Shown: positions 9,204 through 18,989 of the stretch, piece by piece
How positions within the stretch are numbered: position 1 is the stretch's first letter
Layout: each line of letters starts with the position of its first letter
Assembly (NCBI GenBank): GCA_027486845.1
Contig: JAIXOL010000058.1
Span: 124,001-188,000 of the forward strand
Origin: Cytophagaceae bacterium
GTDB taxonomy: Bacteria > Bacteroidota > Bacteroidia > Cytophagales > Spirosomataceae
Reading direction: 5' to 3'
Length of the DNA stretch: 64,000 nt
Notes under the pieces: generated by a model
What the model was told of the DNA's origin: nothing
Databases searched by the model: none
The model's input: the letters and a program-made list of their open reading frames with translations, nothing else
Program-made: the position numbers and the translations under genes

Positions 9204-11627
9204 TCAGAACGGATAATCGACAGCAATATTCAGAATCAAATTCTGTTTTCGCCATGCTTTTTCTAAGGGTTTAATATCTTTCATTACCCAACGCTCGCCT
9301 TCGGGTAGCCACGGTTTGCAAAAGGGAGTAGCTAGGTCAAGGCGGAGTTTTACAAAGGTAAAGTCAAGGCGTAAACCAAGACCACCACCAACTGCTAATT
9401 GTTTATAAAAATCCTTGCCTAAAGTGCTACTTTTCGGAAAACCAGAGTCTTCGTAATATTTTGTTAACCAAATATTTCCTGCATCAATAAAGGTCGCTAA
9501 ATTAATGATTTGATTGACTCTTATGCGTAGCTCACTATTGAGTTCGAGTTTCACATCGCCATAAGCAGTCGTAAAAATAGAGGTACTATCGCCTATGATA
9601 TTATAATCACCAGGGCCAATAGATCTTGCTCTAAATGCTCTAATACTATTGCTACCGCCAACAAAATACTGTTTTACTTGATTAGGTAAATTCTTAGAAT
9701 TTCCGTAAGGCAAACCATAGCCCAGAATTGCCCTATTGGCCAATCTGATGCTCGGTGTAAGGTCTATATAATAACGAGTCTCTAAATCGAATCGGGCATA
9801 CTGCTCAAAAACGGTATTAGCGATTTGTTTTGTGCCATCAGCTTGTTTTTTTGTAAGTAAACCTGCAATATTTCCTGCAACATCAACTCCTGCATTTAAA
9901 TAGAAATAATGCCGACTTTTGGGAACTTGAATTGGTGTATAAACGATATTATATTGACCACCCAAAATCAATCGAGTTTCTAGAATCTTTAAATATCTCA
10001 CTAAATCTGGGATATTTCCAGCATTAATACTTCGATCTATTAGTAATTGAAACTCTTCGCTGATATTTTTAGGTTTAATCAAATTAATGGAAAGTGGTGT
10101 AAAATTATGCTCAACAGCCGCGTTTTTCCTCAAACTATAACTCAATGAGCTTCGGAGAGAGGTAATAGTGTATTGATTATAGCGGTAGGTACTACTATCA
10201 TCATTGATACCCACACCTTTTTGCACTAAACGCTCGTAACCTAAATTGATATTTGTTTTTGGTAAATCTTGATTTCTTCCTACTCTAACTCTATAAAAAG
10301 GCAATAAAAATCTAGGAAAAGTAAGGTCTGCATCACCTGCCAAGCGATAATATTGATTTGGTGCATTGTTAAGTTTTTTATTAGTTAATTGAAAATCAAA
10401 ACCTGTATTAATACCAATCTTTAGAATTTCGGCTCCTTTTAAAATATTTCTATTTAACCAACTTGCCCCCAATTGTGTACCCGCAAGGTTATTTGAGCGA
10501 GTAAGTGCATTTAGTTCAGCTTGAAGGGATTTTTTTTTGAGCGAAGTCAAATCATAAACGACATTAATCTGTGCTGAGTCAGAGCGTTTAACCATCTCGA
10601 AACGATTCTTAACGAATTTGAAATTGCGTAAATTTATCAATCTAGAAAGTGAAGCATTATGAGTTTGGCTATTGTAAAGTCGGCCATTACCGAAACCAAT
10701 GGCATCGTTGAAAACCTTAGGCTTAAATGAGCTTTTTGAGTCAAAAACATTTAAACCTCGTCTTATTTGAATACCTTTGATAGATGTACTATCGGGAGTG
10801 TCAACATAAACCAAAATTTCATTGATGGTATATTGTTTGAGTGATGTTTGAGTAATATTAGATTTGAGTTCAAGAAAAAGGTTTACTTTTCGACCGCTTT
10901 GGTTGGTATCGGCTTTGATAATCAAAAAATCAGGTCGGAAATAGTAATAACCATTGAGTTTCAATACTTTGTCGATACGCTCACGTTCAAGTTTGATGTT
11001 ATCAAATCGGTAAGGTTCATCTACTTTTAGCAATGAAGCATTTTTGGTTTGAAGTAGGCTTTTTGAGAAGACCATACTGTCTTTTTTTACAAACTCTACT
11101 TTTCCGATTGTATAGCGAGGCTTCACGTTAGCCACATAAAACGCCTCAGCTTTTTTGCCTTTAATAATTAATTCTCCTGAAGCCGTCGAACGAAAATAGC
11201 CTTCATTGTTCAAATAATTACTAATAATTTCTGTATTTACATTAACTGCTCTTTTACTGGCCAATATGGGAGTTTCACCGAATTTCTTTCTGAACCAGCT
11301 TCTCATTCCTTTTTCTTTCTTGGGTTCGCCCACAACATAATAGAACCAAACTTTAAATGGAAACCCAAATAATGTACTATTTGGGTTTGGCCTAATAATG
11401 GTTTTTAGTTGTTCGTTAAGGGCTTTAGTTTGTTTTTTATTCAAACTCGAATCTGTGTTGGTTTTTATTTTTGCACCAGTATATAAGCTTTCGCCTTGTG
11501 GGATATATTTATTTATTGAACATGAACTTAGAAAAATCAATAGCACGCCGATTTCCAAACAATGAATAATCGAAGAGGAAAAAGTATAATAATACCCTAA
11601 TGAATGATTCGGAGGTGCTTTTCTCAT
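9204..11627 (-). CDS. tamL: TamL, lipidated TamA/BamA-family outer membrane barrel protein
   Basis: Outer-membrane half of the translocation and assembly module. 807 aa. Unlike proteobacterial TamA it has a lipoprotein signal, with Cys36 in IFLSSC, which is the Bacteroidota TamL form. The N-terminal half (about 40-400) contains POTRA-like segments. The C-terminal half is an Omp85 barrel with FVGGSNSIRAFRARSIGPG and a terminal ILNIAVDYPF that ends in Phe like a beta signal. Its ATG overlaps the stop of tamB by 4 bp (ATGA arrangement), so translation of the two is probably coupled. It is known with TamB to help move or insert envelope components; substrates here are unknown. Confidence 0.9.
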   Translation of the reverse strand: MRKAPPNHSLGYYYTFSSSIIHCLEIGVLLIFLSSCSINKYIPQGESLYTGAKIKTNTDSSLNKKQTKALNEQLKTIIRPNPNSTLFGFPFKVWFYYVVGEPKKEKGMRSWFRKKFGETPILASKRAVNVNTEIISNYLNNEGYFRSTASGELIIKGKKAEAFYVANVKPRYTIGKVEFVKKDSMVFSKSLLQTKNASLLKVDEPYRFDNIKLERERIDKVLKLNGYYYFRPDFLIIKADTNQSGRKVNLFLELKSNITQTSLKQYTINEILVYVDTPDSTSIKGIQIRRGLNVFDSKSSFKPKVFNDAIGFGNGRLYNSQTHNASLSRLINLRNFKFVKNRFEMVKRSDSAQINVVYDLTSLKKKSLQAELNALTRSNNLAGTQLGASWLNRNILKGAEILKIGINTGFDFQLTNKKLNNAPNQYYRLAGDADLTFPRFLLPFYRVRVGRNQDLPKTNINLGYERLVQKGVGINDDSSTYRYNQYTITSLRSSLSYSLRKNAAVEHNFTPLSINLIKPKNISEEFQLLIDRSINAGNIPDLVRYLKILETRLILGGQYNIVYTPIQVPKSRHYFYLNAGVDVAGNIAGLLTKKQADGTKQIANTVFEQYARFDLETRYYIDLTPSIRLANRAILGYGLPYGNSKNLPNQVKQYFVGGSNSIRAFRARSIGPGDYNIIGDSTSIFTTAYGDVKLELNSELRIRVNQIINLATFIDAGNIWLTKYYEDSGFPKSSTLGKDFYKQLAVGGGLGLRLDFTFVKLRLDLATPFCKPWLPEGERWVMKDIKPLEKAWRKQNLILNIAVDYPF

Positions 11628-14600
11628 TTTTTCTTTTCAAATAACTCCCTAAACGTTTCGTAGTCGAGTGTAAGCGTAAATGCTACTCCTGTTTCTACCA
11701 CAAAGCCGTCGAGAATGGCTTGGTACTGATTTTTGCGATACGCACTAAATAAATAGCGTCCATCTTTACTAAGACTGTAATTAAGCGAAATATTATCTAC
11801 GATTTCGTTAGAAGTTGCTGCAGAGGCTGAATTTTCAAGTTGAAAATTACGGCCAATTGCAATTTTCAGGCGATCATTCAAGAAAGCTTTACTTAAACCT
11901 ACTTTTAAGTCAGTACGGGCTTTGTTTCCTGCTTCCGTACTCATAGAAGTTGAGTTGAGATTAAAGTCAAGTTTGATGCCTTTTATCAAATCTCCAGCCA
12001 ATAAATTGAGTTGGTCTGAGAGTAATTTACTAACACTTTGGCGTGCAATTGCTTCAGGGTTAATACCTGAGAAGAAGTTGCTTGACTGTTCACCCAGGAA
12101 TTTATTTAAAACCAATAAAGCAAAAACCTGCTTATTCATCTCAATGGGGTTTTGTTCAAGGTTTTTAAGATAACCATCTTTTTCTATATCGTTGGTTAAA
12201 TCAGCAGGTGCATTTTCGGCAACTACCACCTTAAAATCAATCACCGGACTGGACAAATTGCCACTCATTTTTAGTTGTACTTCAAGCGGAACTTTGGTTT
12301 TACTGGTTACCTTATCTGTTACGACGGCCTTTGGCACTTCGGCCTCTATTTTATAAACTGCTGTAATATCCACTTGTGCTTGCATTGGGTCGCCAGTCCA
12401 AAGAAGTGTACTGCCTTTTTTTATTGTAAACTCTTTCTTTAAAAACTGAAACGATAAATCATAGCTTCCAGAAGTAAGTTCATAGAGCCCTAATATATAA
12501 GGCTGTCCACTCGGCGTAATGCCCGTATTGAGTTGGGCATTTCCTTTAACTTTGATATTATCACCGTTGAGTTCGTCAACTACAATTGTTAGTTTAGATT
12601 TATCATCGACCTCAATATTGAGCGATATTTCTTCTGCAAAATCAAAGGCTGTAGCTACTTCACTCGAATCTATTTTTTTGCTATTTTCAACAGCAGGATT
12701 TTTAAGATTAACAAACTCGACAATTCCATCCGTTTCGGCTTTGTCGATTTCTCGATCTGGAAGTAATACCGTAATATCGCTTCCTTCTTTCACTTTCACA
12801 TTGCCTTCGATGGCTGGTTTTGTACCAACTCCTTGAATATTGAGATTGGCATCAACAAATCCTTTACCGTAGAAAAAATCATTGTCTTTACGGCTACCAT
12901 TTAGCACCATAAAGTTTTGGGTATCAATGTTAAGTTTGTAATTAAAGTTTGGAACATTTTGTAACGAAAGACTTCCGTTGATGTTCATGTTTTTCCCCAA
13001 TGTATCGGCAACGACAAATTTATTAAATGAAATAACACTGTTTTTAAAAGTAATTGGCTGATTCTGAATACGATAAATTGCTCCCAACTGGGCCAAACTA
13101 AATGAAACCGTGTCAAATTTAATAGCTCCATCAAGTATTGGTTTACTCAGTTCACCCTTTAAATTGAGCAATCCACTCAAACTTCCACGGGCGTTTTTTA
13201 GCTGTCCGAAACTGAATGCTTCTACGGTTTTTGCACCAACTTTATTAATGTTAATTATAAAATCAAGTGGTTTCTTTTGTTTTAAAAGGTACTTTCCATT
13301 AAGATTTATATCATTATTATTTCCTAAAATACTTGCTAATACATTGATTCTATCGGGTGTTTCGTTGGCAGCATTTACTTTCAAATTTCCGATTGGGATT
13401 TGAGTAAAATTAAAATTGTTGATGGATAAATCGCCCGTAAATTCGGGTGCATTCATGAAATCAGTTAGCTTGAATAAACCATTGAGAGTACCTCCTGCCA
13501 GTGTTGAATCTTGTGTAGCTAGCGTCACAAAGGGTTTGATGTTGAGGCTGTCAATCTGAATTGTGAGCGGTGAATTGGGTATTTTATTCTGACTATTAAT
13601 TGTTAGTTTTTGCTTTTCCTGTCGAAGCTGTAAATTGTTGATAAAAATGCCATCTGAGCTATATTCGAGATATCCAGTTGAATCTGACTCCCATACTCGG
13701 TAGTCAATTAATATGCCTTTTTTTGTAAAGTTTAATCTCAATTTTTTGTCAATCGAACGAAGATTTGCTGCCAAACCGTAGCGATTTTCATTTAAAGAAT
13801 CTTTAATAATTAGGTTTAAGTCTAATACATTTTTTTCAATTTCGCCGCCTACATAAATCCGACGGAATCGGTAATCACTGTATATTACTTGTTCAACATT
13901 TCCTTCGTATTCAGCACTATTATTTGCTCCGAAAATCTTAAATTTGACATTGTTTACACTCGAAGTATCGTATTCTAATTGCGGTATAAACAGATTGGCT
14001 TGAAGCGTGGTATCTCGTTGATTATTGATTTGAGCATCGAAACTGATAGTATCCAACTTCGTAACACCTGTAACAAAACTTTTGATAATAGGATGATTAT
14101 TAAGTTTTGCATTAATACTTAAATCGTAAGAAGTGGTGATAGGTTGATAGGCAATATTGGGCAAAGCAAAATATTTATTGACTTCTGTCAGTAGAATATC
14201 GGGCAGTTGAGTATAGATAAATTTTCCATCAATATGGGCATTCAAAAACGGTGATTTAAGATTTATATCACGTCGGTTATTGGTATTACGAATATCCAAA
14301 TCAATTTTATCAAGAGGTATTGTTTTGCCATCTTTATTCAAGATTGCATTGTTTATCAGGATTTTACCAATTGGATTTTCAGGGTTTGTCGAAACCATTT
14401 TCACCTCAATGTCACCTTTCACACTTAAACTTCCTTCATAAAGTTTTAGTTTATTGAGGTCAAGTTGGCCAATTTTCACCTTTGCTTCGATTGATGGAAA
14501 TTCTTCCGCCAAATTGACTTTTGTACTAATAATTACTTTGGCATTTTCATCATTAACCGACCCGTTGAAATTAGCTATTTTATCTTTTATTGTGCCTTTT

Positions 14601-16546
14601 AGGGTTAAATTATTATACTCATATTCTTTTATGAATGCTTTTTGTGCCACACCATCAACTGTAACATTCATTGTTTTTGGGTCGAAACCAGTACCTTCGA
14701 TTGTTGCATCAAGCGTAAGTTTACCAACATTTTCGGGTTGTTTAGTAAGTTTTCCTAAGTCAAATTCCTGTAATGTAATTCTTCCGTCATAAGTTTGATT
14801 TTTATCAGCGGTTACATTTTTTAAAGAGCCTTTGAAAGCTGCTGCACCCAAATCAGAATCAAGCGAAGCATCAAGAACTAAATTTTGTAAACTGCCTTTT
14901 ATTTTTCCTTCAATATTCAGAAATTGTGGTAACTCGATACTTTTAGGAATCAAACTATCGCCTACCATACGTATAATATCAGCTTTGGTCATGCTCAAAG
15001 CCCCTAGTTCCATATTAAGAAGCATTTTATCAGTATTTGGCAAATCCTCGATTCTTCCTTTTACTTGTAAATGCGTTTTTCCGAATCCATCAACAGTCAA
15101 TTTCGATACTAAAAGATTATTTACCCGGCCACTTAGAATGCCGTCTGCCTTGATAATTTCATTGGTTTTATCTTTAAAAGTTGGGTTTTCAGCCAATGAC
15201 GGAACTAAAATCAATATATCTTTAACTGCCAATTGGCTATTTTTTAGATTAAGTTTTATACCAACATTGCCTAAGTTTTTACTAAAATCTTCCACAGAAT
15301 TATATTGCATTACCAGCTTATCTTGCAGCAAAGTGTTTGGCGTTTTGATTAGTAACTTGCTCAAAATCAATGTCTTATCAGTAAAAATAAAATCAGAATT
15401 GATGTTTTTTATATCCAAACCTCTCTTTTCGATGAATGTGGTGTTTTGTAATAATCCTGAGATTTGTTTTGGAGCAAAGACAAATTTATTAAGTTTGAAA
15501 TTCAAAGATGCGATGCCAATATGAGCGGGATCAAAGCCTTTACGCTGAGCAATACTATTATTGTCGTCGTAGTGGAGATTAGTATTTTTTACCTCAATTT
15601 CACCAATTTTCAATTGCCAAAATTTACTTTGAGTCGAATCTTTCGGCGTGTTTTGAATAGTTTTTGGTGCTATTTTCGCCATTTCTACAAAAGCTGTAGC
15701 ATTTTTTATTGAAATTTTCGGTAAAACAATTTGCTGATTTTCTAAGTAGATTTTTTCTCCTTCGGCTGCCAGATAAGCTATTTTACCACCGCTTTTGATG
15801 CCGTCTTCACTGTTTTCAAATAGCCAACTGATGTTACTCAGATTCAGTTTCTTGAAATTGACATCCAGCGTGTCGGCAGGTAATTTTGGTGAGAGTGCAA
15901 CATTTCCCTTTTTTCCTAAAGGTTTGTATAAATTCAGAATAAGCGAGCCTTTGTTTCCGTTAATAGAAGCGAGATGATATTGCGATTTTGTGAGGTTAAA
16001 TTTATCGAAAGTTGTTTCAAGAAAACCAAAATTTGCATCGGCATCGGTTCCTAAAAGGGCATCTTTATAGGTGATATATACATTTTTCAGTTTAACGCCT
16101 TTCAGGCCGATTTCAAATGGTTTTGAAGGTGAGGTAGAAGTTGTACCAGAATTAAAAGCTTTTAGTATAAAATCGAAGTTGAAAGTTGTATCAGGCAAGT
16201 TACGATTTACTTTCAGACGAATGCCATCAAGTTCGATTTGATTTATTTTAGCTTGATTTTGAAGTAAGGCTAACATATCAATATCAATATGAAGACTTTT
16301 TCCCAAAATGAGCGTGTCTTTATTTTGGTCTTCGATATAAATATTTTCAATCGAAAGCCAATCGGGAATGTCAAATCTGACTTTTTCGACCTCGACTTTG
16401 GTATTTAGTTTTTTTCGTAAATACGAAACTATCTCTTTTGTAAGAAAATCTTGTCCAATAGGAGATTGCAGGTATATAAAAATACCTCCTAATAGTAGAG
16501 AAATTCCAACTAATAGCCAACCTATTATGTGGAGAAGTCGTTTCAT
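11624..16546 (-). CDS. tamB: Translocation/assembly module inner membrane protein TamB
   Basis: Very long periplasm-spanning AsmA/TamB-type protein, 1640 aa from the ATG at 16546 (MKRLLHIIGWLLVG). A TTG six codons upstream is less likely. Residues 3-25 form the single inner-membrane anchor. The body is repetitive beta-strand sequence, as expected for the hydrophobic groove of bridge-like lipid transport proteins. The last roughly 400 residues match the TamB/DUF490 C-terminal domain (TSGSYDLSFQFLKKEF, then LLWTGDPMQAQVDITAVYKI). First gene of the tamB-tamL pair, with a 4-bp overlap. Confidence 0.93.
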   Translation of the reverse strand: MKRLLHIIGWLLVGISLLLGGIFIYLQSPIGQDFLTKEIVSYLRKKLNTKVEVEKVRFDIPDWLSIENIYIEDQNKDTLILGKSLHIDIDMLALLQNQAKINQIELDGIRLKVNRNLPDTTFNFDFILKAFNSGTTSTSPSKPFEIGLKGVKLKNVYITYKDALLGTDADANFGFLETTFDKFNLTKSQYHLASINGNKGSLILNLYKPLGKKGNVALSPKLPADTLDVNFKKLNLSNISWLFENSEDGIKSGGKIAYLAAEGEKIYLENQQIVLPKISIKNATAFVEMAKIAPKTIQNTPKDSTQSKFWQLKIGEIEVKNTNLHYDDNNSIAQRKGFDPAHIGIASLNFKLNKFVFAPKQISGLLQNTTFIEKRGLDIKNINSDFIFTDKTLILSKLLIKTPNTLLQDKLVMQYNSVEDFSKNLGNVGIKLNLKNSQLAVKDILILVPSLAENPTFKDKTNEIIKADGILSGRVNNLLVSKLTVDGFGKTHLQVKGRIEDLPNTDKMLLNMELGALSMTKADIIRMVGDSLIPKSIELPQFLNIEGKIKGSLQNLVLDASLDSDLGAAAFKGSLKNVTADKNQTYDGRITLQEFDLGKLTKQPENVGKLTLDATIEGTGFDPKTMNVTVDGVAQKAFIKEYEYNNLTLKGTIKDKIANFNGSVNDENAKVIISTKVNLAEEFPSIEAKVKIGQLDLNKLKLYEGSLSVKGDIEVKMVSTNPENPIGKILINNAILNKDGKTIPLDKIDLDIRNTNNRRDINLKSPFLNAHIDGKFIYTQLPDILLTEVNKYFALPNIAYQPITTSYDLSINAKLNNHPIIKSFVTGVTKLDTISFDAQINNQRDTTLQANLFIPQLEYDTSSVNNVKFKIFGANNSAEYEGNVEQVIYSDYRFRRIYVGGEIEKNVLDLNLIIKDSLNENRYGLAANLRSIDKKLRLNFTKKGILIDYRVWESDSTGYLEYSSDGIFINNLQLRQEKQKLTINSQNKIPNSPLTIQIDSLNIKPFVTLATQDSTLAGGTLNGLFKLTDFMNAPEFTGDLSINNFNFTQIPIGNLKVNAANETPDRINVLASILGNNNDINLNGKYLLKQKKPLDFIININKVGAKTVEAFSFGQLKNARGSLSGLLNLKGELSKPILDGAIKFDTVSFSLAQLGAIYRIQNQPITFKNSVISFNKFVVADTLGKNMNINGSLSLQNVPNFNYKLNIDTQNFMVLNGSRKDNDFFYGKGFVDANLNIQGVGTKPAIEGNVKVKEGSDITVLLPDREIDKAETDGIVEFVNLKNPAVENSKKIDSSEVATAFDFAEEISLNIEVDDKSKLTIVVDELNGDNIKVKGNAQLNTGITPSGQPYILGLYELTSGSYDLSFQFLKKEFTIKKGSTLLWTGDPMQAQVDITAVYKIEAEVPKAVVTDKVTSKTKVPLEVQLKMSGNLSSPVIDFKVVVAENAPADLTNDIEKDGYLKNLEQNPIEMNKQVFALLVLNKFLGEQSSNFFSGINPEAIARQSVSKLLSDQLNLLAGDLIKGIKLDFNLNSTSMSTEAGNKARTDLKVGLSKAFLNDRLKIAIGRNFQLENSASAATSNEIVDNISLNYSLSKDGRYLFSAYRKNQYQAILDGFVVETGVAFTLTLDYETFRELFEKKK

Positions 16547-16741
16547 CAGTGCAAATTTAACCAAAAACTATGTACACTTAACGAATAAAGCCTTTACTTA
16601 GCATTATGTTTTTGATTTTTATTATGAATTATCACTATTTTGCAAATCATTTCTTAATATGAAAAAAATATAATAGTCGATAGTCACTAATAGTTTTTTG
16701 CAATTTAGTCAATCATTTACTCATTCAAACTTAAATTAAAA

Positions 16742-17953
16742 TTGAGCTTAAAGAATAAAAAAATACTATTGGGCATTTCGGGCAGTATTGCAGCTTACAA
16801 ATCGGCCTTATTGGTCAGATTGTTAGTAAAGGAAGAGGCAGAAGTGAAAGTGATTATGACAGAATCTGCCAAAGACTTTATCACCCCGTTAACGCTTTCT
16901 ACACTTTCAAAAAATCCTGTTTTGTCAAGTTTCACAAAAGTTGATTCGGGAGAATGGAACAACCATATAGAACTCGGACTTTGGGCTGATGTTATGATTA
17001 TTGCACCTGCATCGGCCAATACACTTGCTAAATGTGCCAACGGAATTTGTGATAATTTATTGATAGCCACTTACTTATCAGCTAAATGTTCGGTGTTTTT
17101 TGCACCAGCAATGGACCTGGACATGTATAAGCATCCAAGTACGATTGAAAATTTATTTAAATTAACTTCCTATGGAAATTATGTTGTCAATGCCGAATTT
17201 GGTGAATTGGCAAGTGGTTTAGTTGGCGAGGGGCGTTTGGCCGAACCCGAGCAAATTGTATATGAATTGACTCGACATTTTTCCAAAATGATTATTTTTG
17301 AAGGAAAAAAAGTATTGATTACAGCAGGTCCAACTCAAGAGCCAATTGACCCCGTAAGATTTATTAGCAATCATTCATCAGGAAAAATGGGTTTTGCGAT
17401 TGCTGAAGCTTTTGAGATGGCTGGGGCTGACGTTACACTTGTAAGTGGCCCTGTTTCAATTGCATCGCCCAAAGGTGTAAAAGTAGAAAAAGTACAGTCG
17501 GCAAGACAAATGTTTGAAGCCACGGCTAAATATTTTGCAGAAAGCGATATTGTGGTGTTTTCAGCAGCCGTTGCTGATTATACACCTCTGCACGTTGCTG
17601 ATAAAAAAATTAAGAAAAATGAAGATGTTTCGGGCGGCGTTCAAATCAATATCGAACTCACCAAAACGACTGACATTGCTGCCACTTTGGGGCACCAGAA
17701 AAAAAGTGGTCAGATAATTGTAGGTTTTGCTCTCGAAACCGATAATGAGTTTGAAAATGCGAAAGGAAAACTTGGACGTAAAAATTTTGATTTTATAGTT
17801 TTAAATTCTTTACAAGATATTGGAGCTGGATTTCGTTATGATACAAATAAAATCAAAATCATAAACTACGAAGGTAAGATTTATGATTTTGATCTCAAAA
17901 CAAAAAAAGAAGTAGCTCAGGATATTTTGGCAACTATAAAGCATAAATTATAA
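16742..17953 (+). CDS. coaBC: Bifunctional phosphopantothenoylcysteine decarboxylase / phosphopantothenate-cysteine ligase
   Basis: Two consecutive steps of coenzyme A synthesis. 403 aa. Residues 1-180 are the flavin-dependent CoaC decarboxylase (GISGSIAAYKSALLVRLL, NHIELGLWAD with the catalytic His, APASANTLAKCANGICDNLL, FFAPAMD). Residues about 187-403 are the CoaB ligase (VLITAGPTQEPIDPVRFISN, HSSGKMGFAIAEA). There is no ATG at the right place; the codon at 16742 is TTG, giving MSLKNKKILLGI, so a TTG start is likely. The PorD-like gene follows 56 bp after the stop. Confidence 0.94.
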   Translation: MSLKNKKILLGISGSIAAYKSALLVRLLVKEEAEVKVIMTESAKDFITPLTLSTLSKNPVLSSFTKVDSGEWNNHIELGLWADVMIIAPASANTLAKCANGICDNLLIATYLSAKCSVFFAPAMDLDMYKHPSTIENLFKLTSYGNYVVNAEFGELASGLVGEGRLAEPEQIVYELTRHFSKMIIFEGKKVLITAGPTQEPIDPVRFISNHSSGKMGFAIAEAFEMAGADVTLVSGPVSIASPKGVKVEKVQSARQMFEATAKYFAESDIVVFSAAVADYTPLHVADKKIKKNEDVSGGVQINIELTKTTDIAATLGHQKKSGQIIVGFALETDNEFENAKGKLGRKNFDFIVLNSLQDIGAGFRYDTNKIKIINYEGKIYDFDLKTKKEVAQDILATIKHKL

Positions 17954-18009
17954 AAACTTTAATGAAACGCCGGTTTGGATTCAAAACCTTACCTGTATTG
18001 GAAATCTGT

Positions 18010-18912
18010 ATGAAAAAACTTGTATTATTAGTGTTAACGGCGTGTTCATTTGCAGGTAATGCCCAAGAGCTTAACTGTACTGTAACGATAGTTTCTGATC
18101 AGTTGCAATCGCAGCAGGCTGCCGAAAAGCAGGTTTTTGTTGAGATGAAAGCTTCTATCAGCGATTTTATCAATAATAAACGCTGGACAAATGATATTTA
18201 TAGCCAAGAAGAACGCATTAAATGTAACCTGATTATTACATTTACGAAGTCTCCGCAACAAAATGTTTATCAAGGTAATGCTCAATTTCAAGTGATTCGT
18301 CCTGTCTATAATGCTACCTATGAAAGTGTTGTGCTGAGTTATGTTGACCGAAATTTCAATATTTCGTTTACGCCCGAAGACCGTCAGATGAATTTTAATG
18401 AACTTACATTTAATAATAATCTCACGTCGATTTTGGGCTTTTATTCGTTGATTGCTCTTACAGTTGACTATGATTCGTTTAGTAAATTGGGTGGGAATCC
18501 GTATTTACAGCGAGCATATAATGTTGCTAATTTGGCTTCAAGTGCTGGACAAGGTGGATGGGAGCAGTCTGGCGACCAACGTAACCGTTATTGGTTGGTA
18601 GAAAACCTACAAAATCAACAGTTGTTGGCCTTCCGTGAAGGATTATACAATTATCATCGTATTGCTCTTGATAACTTCACAATTGACCCAGTAGGTGGAC
18701 GAAAACAAGTGATGGACTTGTTGAATTCGATAAAATCTATGCAACAATTAAAGCCAAATTCAGTCCTCCTGAATAGTTTTATGAACGCCAAAAATCAAGA
18801 AATGGTTAATGTTTTTTCGGAAGCAACCAAAGACGAGAAACAAAAAGCATTTTCACTACTTTCTTCCGTTGACCCTTCAAAAACAGAACTTTACCGAAAA
18901 TTAGTGAAGTAG
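18010..18912 (+). CDS. DUF4835 family protein, PorD-like
   Basis: Exported protein of 300 aa starting MKKLVLLVLTACSFAGNAQ (signal peptide). An upstream in-frame ATG at 17962 would put 16 charged residues ahead of the signal and is less likely. The mature part matches the conserved Bacteroidota family DUF4835 (ELNCTVTIVSDQ, FTFNNNLTSILGFYSLIALT-like core, GGWEQSGDQRNRYWL). Members have been named PorD and linked to type IX secretion; that name is from family knowledge and the mechanism is not shown here. It follows coaBC directly, the usual order in this phylum. Confidence 0.8.
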   Translation: MKKLVLLVLTACSFAGNAQELNCTVTIVSDQLQSQQAAEKQVFVEMKASISDFINNKRWTNDIYSQEERIKCNLIITFTKSPQQNVYQGNAQFQVIRPVYNATYESVVLSYVDRNFNISFTPEDRQMNFNELTFNNNLTSILGFYSLIALTVDYDSFSKLGGNPYLQRAYNVANLASSAGQGGWEQSGDQRNRYWLVENLQNQQLLAFREGLYNYHRIALDNFTIDPVGGRKQVMDLLNSIKSMQQLKPNSVLLNSFMNAKNQEMVNVFSEATKDEKQKAFSLLSSVDPSKTELYRKLVK

Positions 18913-18950
18913 GAGGTATTGCATTTATTTTATGTTAGGAATTATAAAAA

Positions 18951-18980
18951 AGTCACTGCTCAATTTATTGGGCAGTGGCT
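18951..18980. terminator. Bidirectional terminator between the PorD-like gene and the aldo/keto reductase
   Basis: 13-bp arms AGTCACTGCTCAA (18951-18963) and TTGGGCAGTGGCT (18968-18980), with two G-U pairs and a 4-nt loop. A-tract before and TTTT after. The flanking genes converge. Confidence 0.85.
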
Positions 18981-18989
18981 TTTTACATT

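Noticed and set aside
14832-15524. 230-codon open frame on the plus strand inside tamB
   Set aside because: It is antisense to a well-supported gene, has no recognisable domain, and is rich in Ser/Leu/Phe/Ile as expected from the reverse of AT-rich beta-strand coding sequence.
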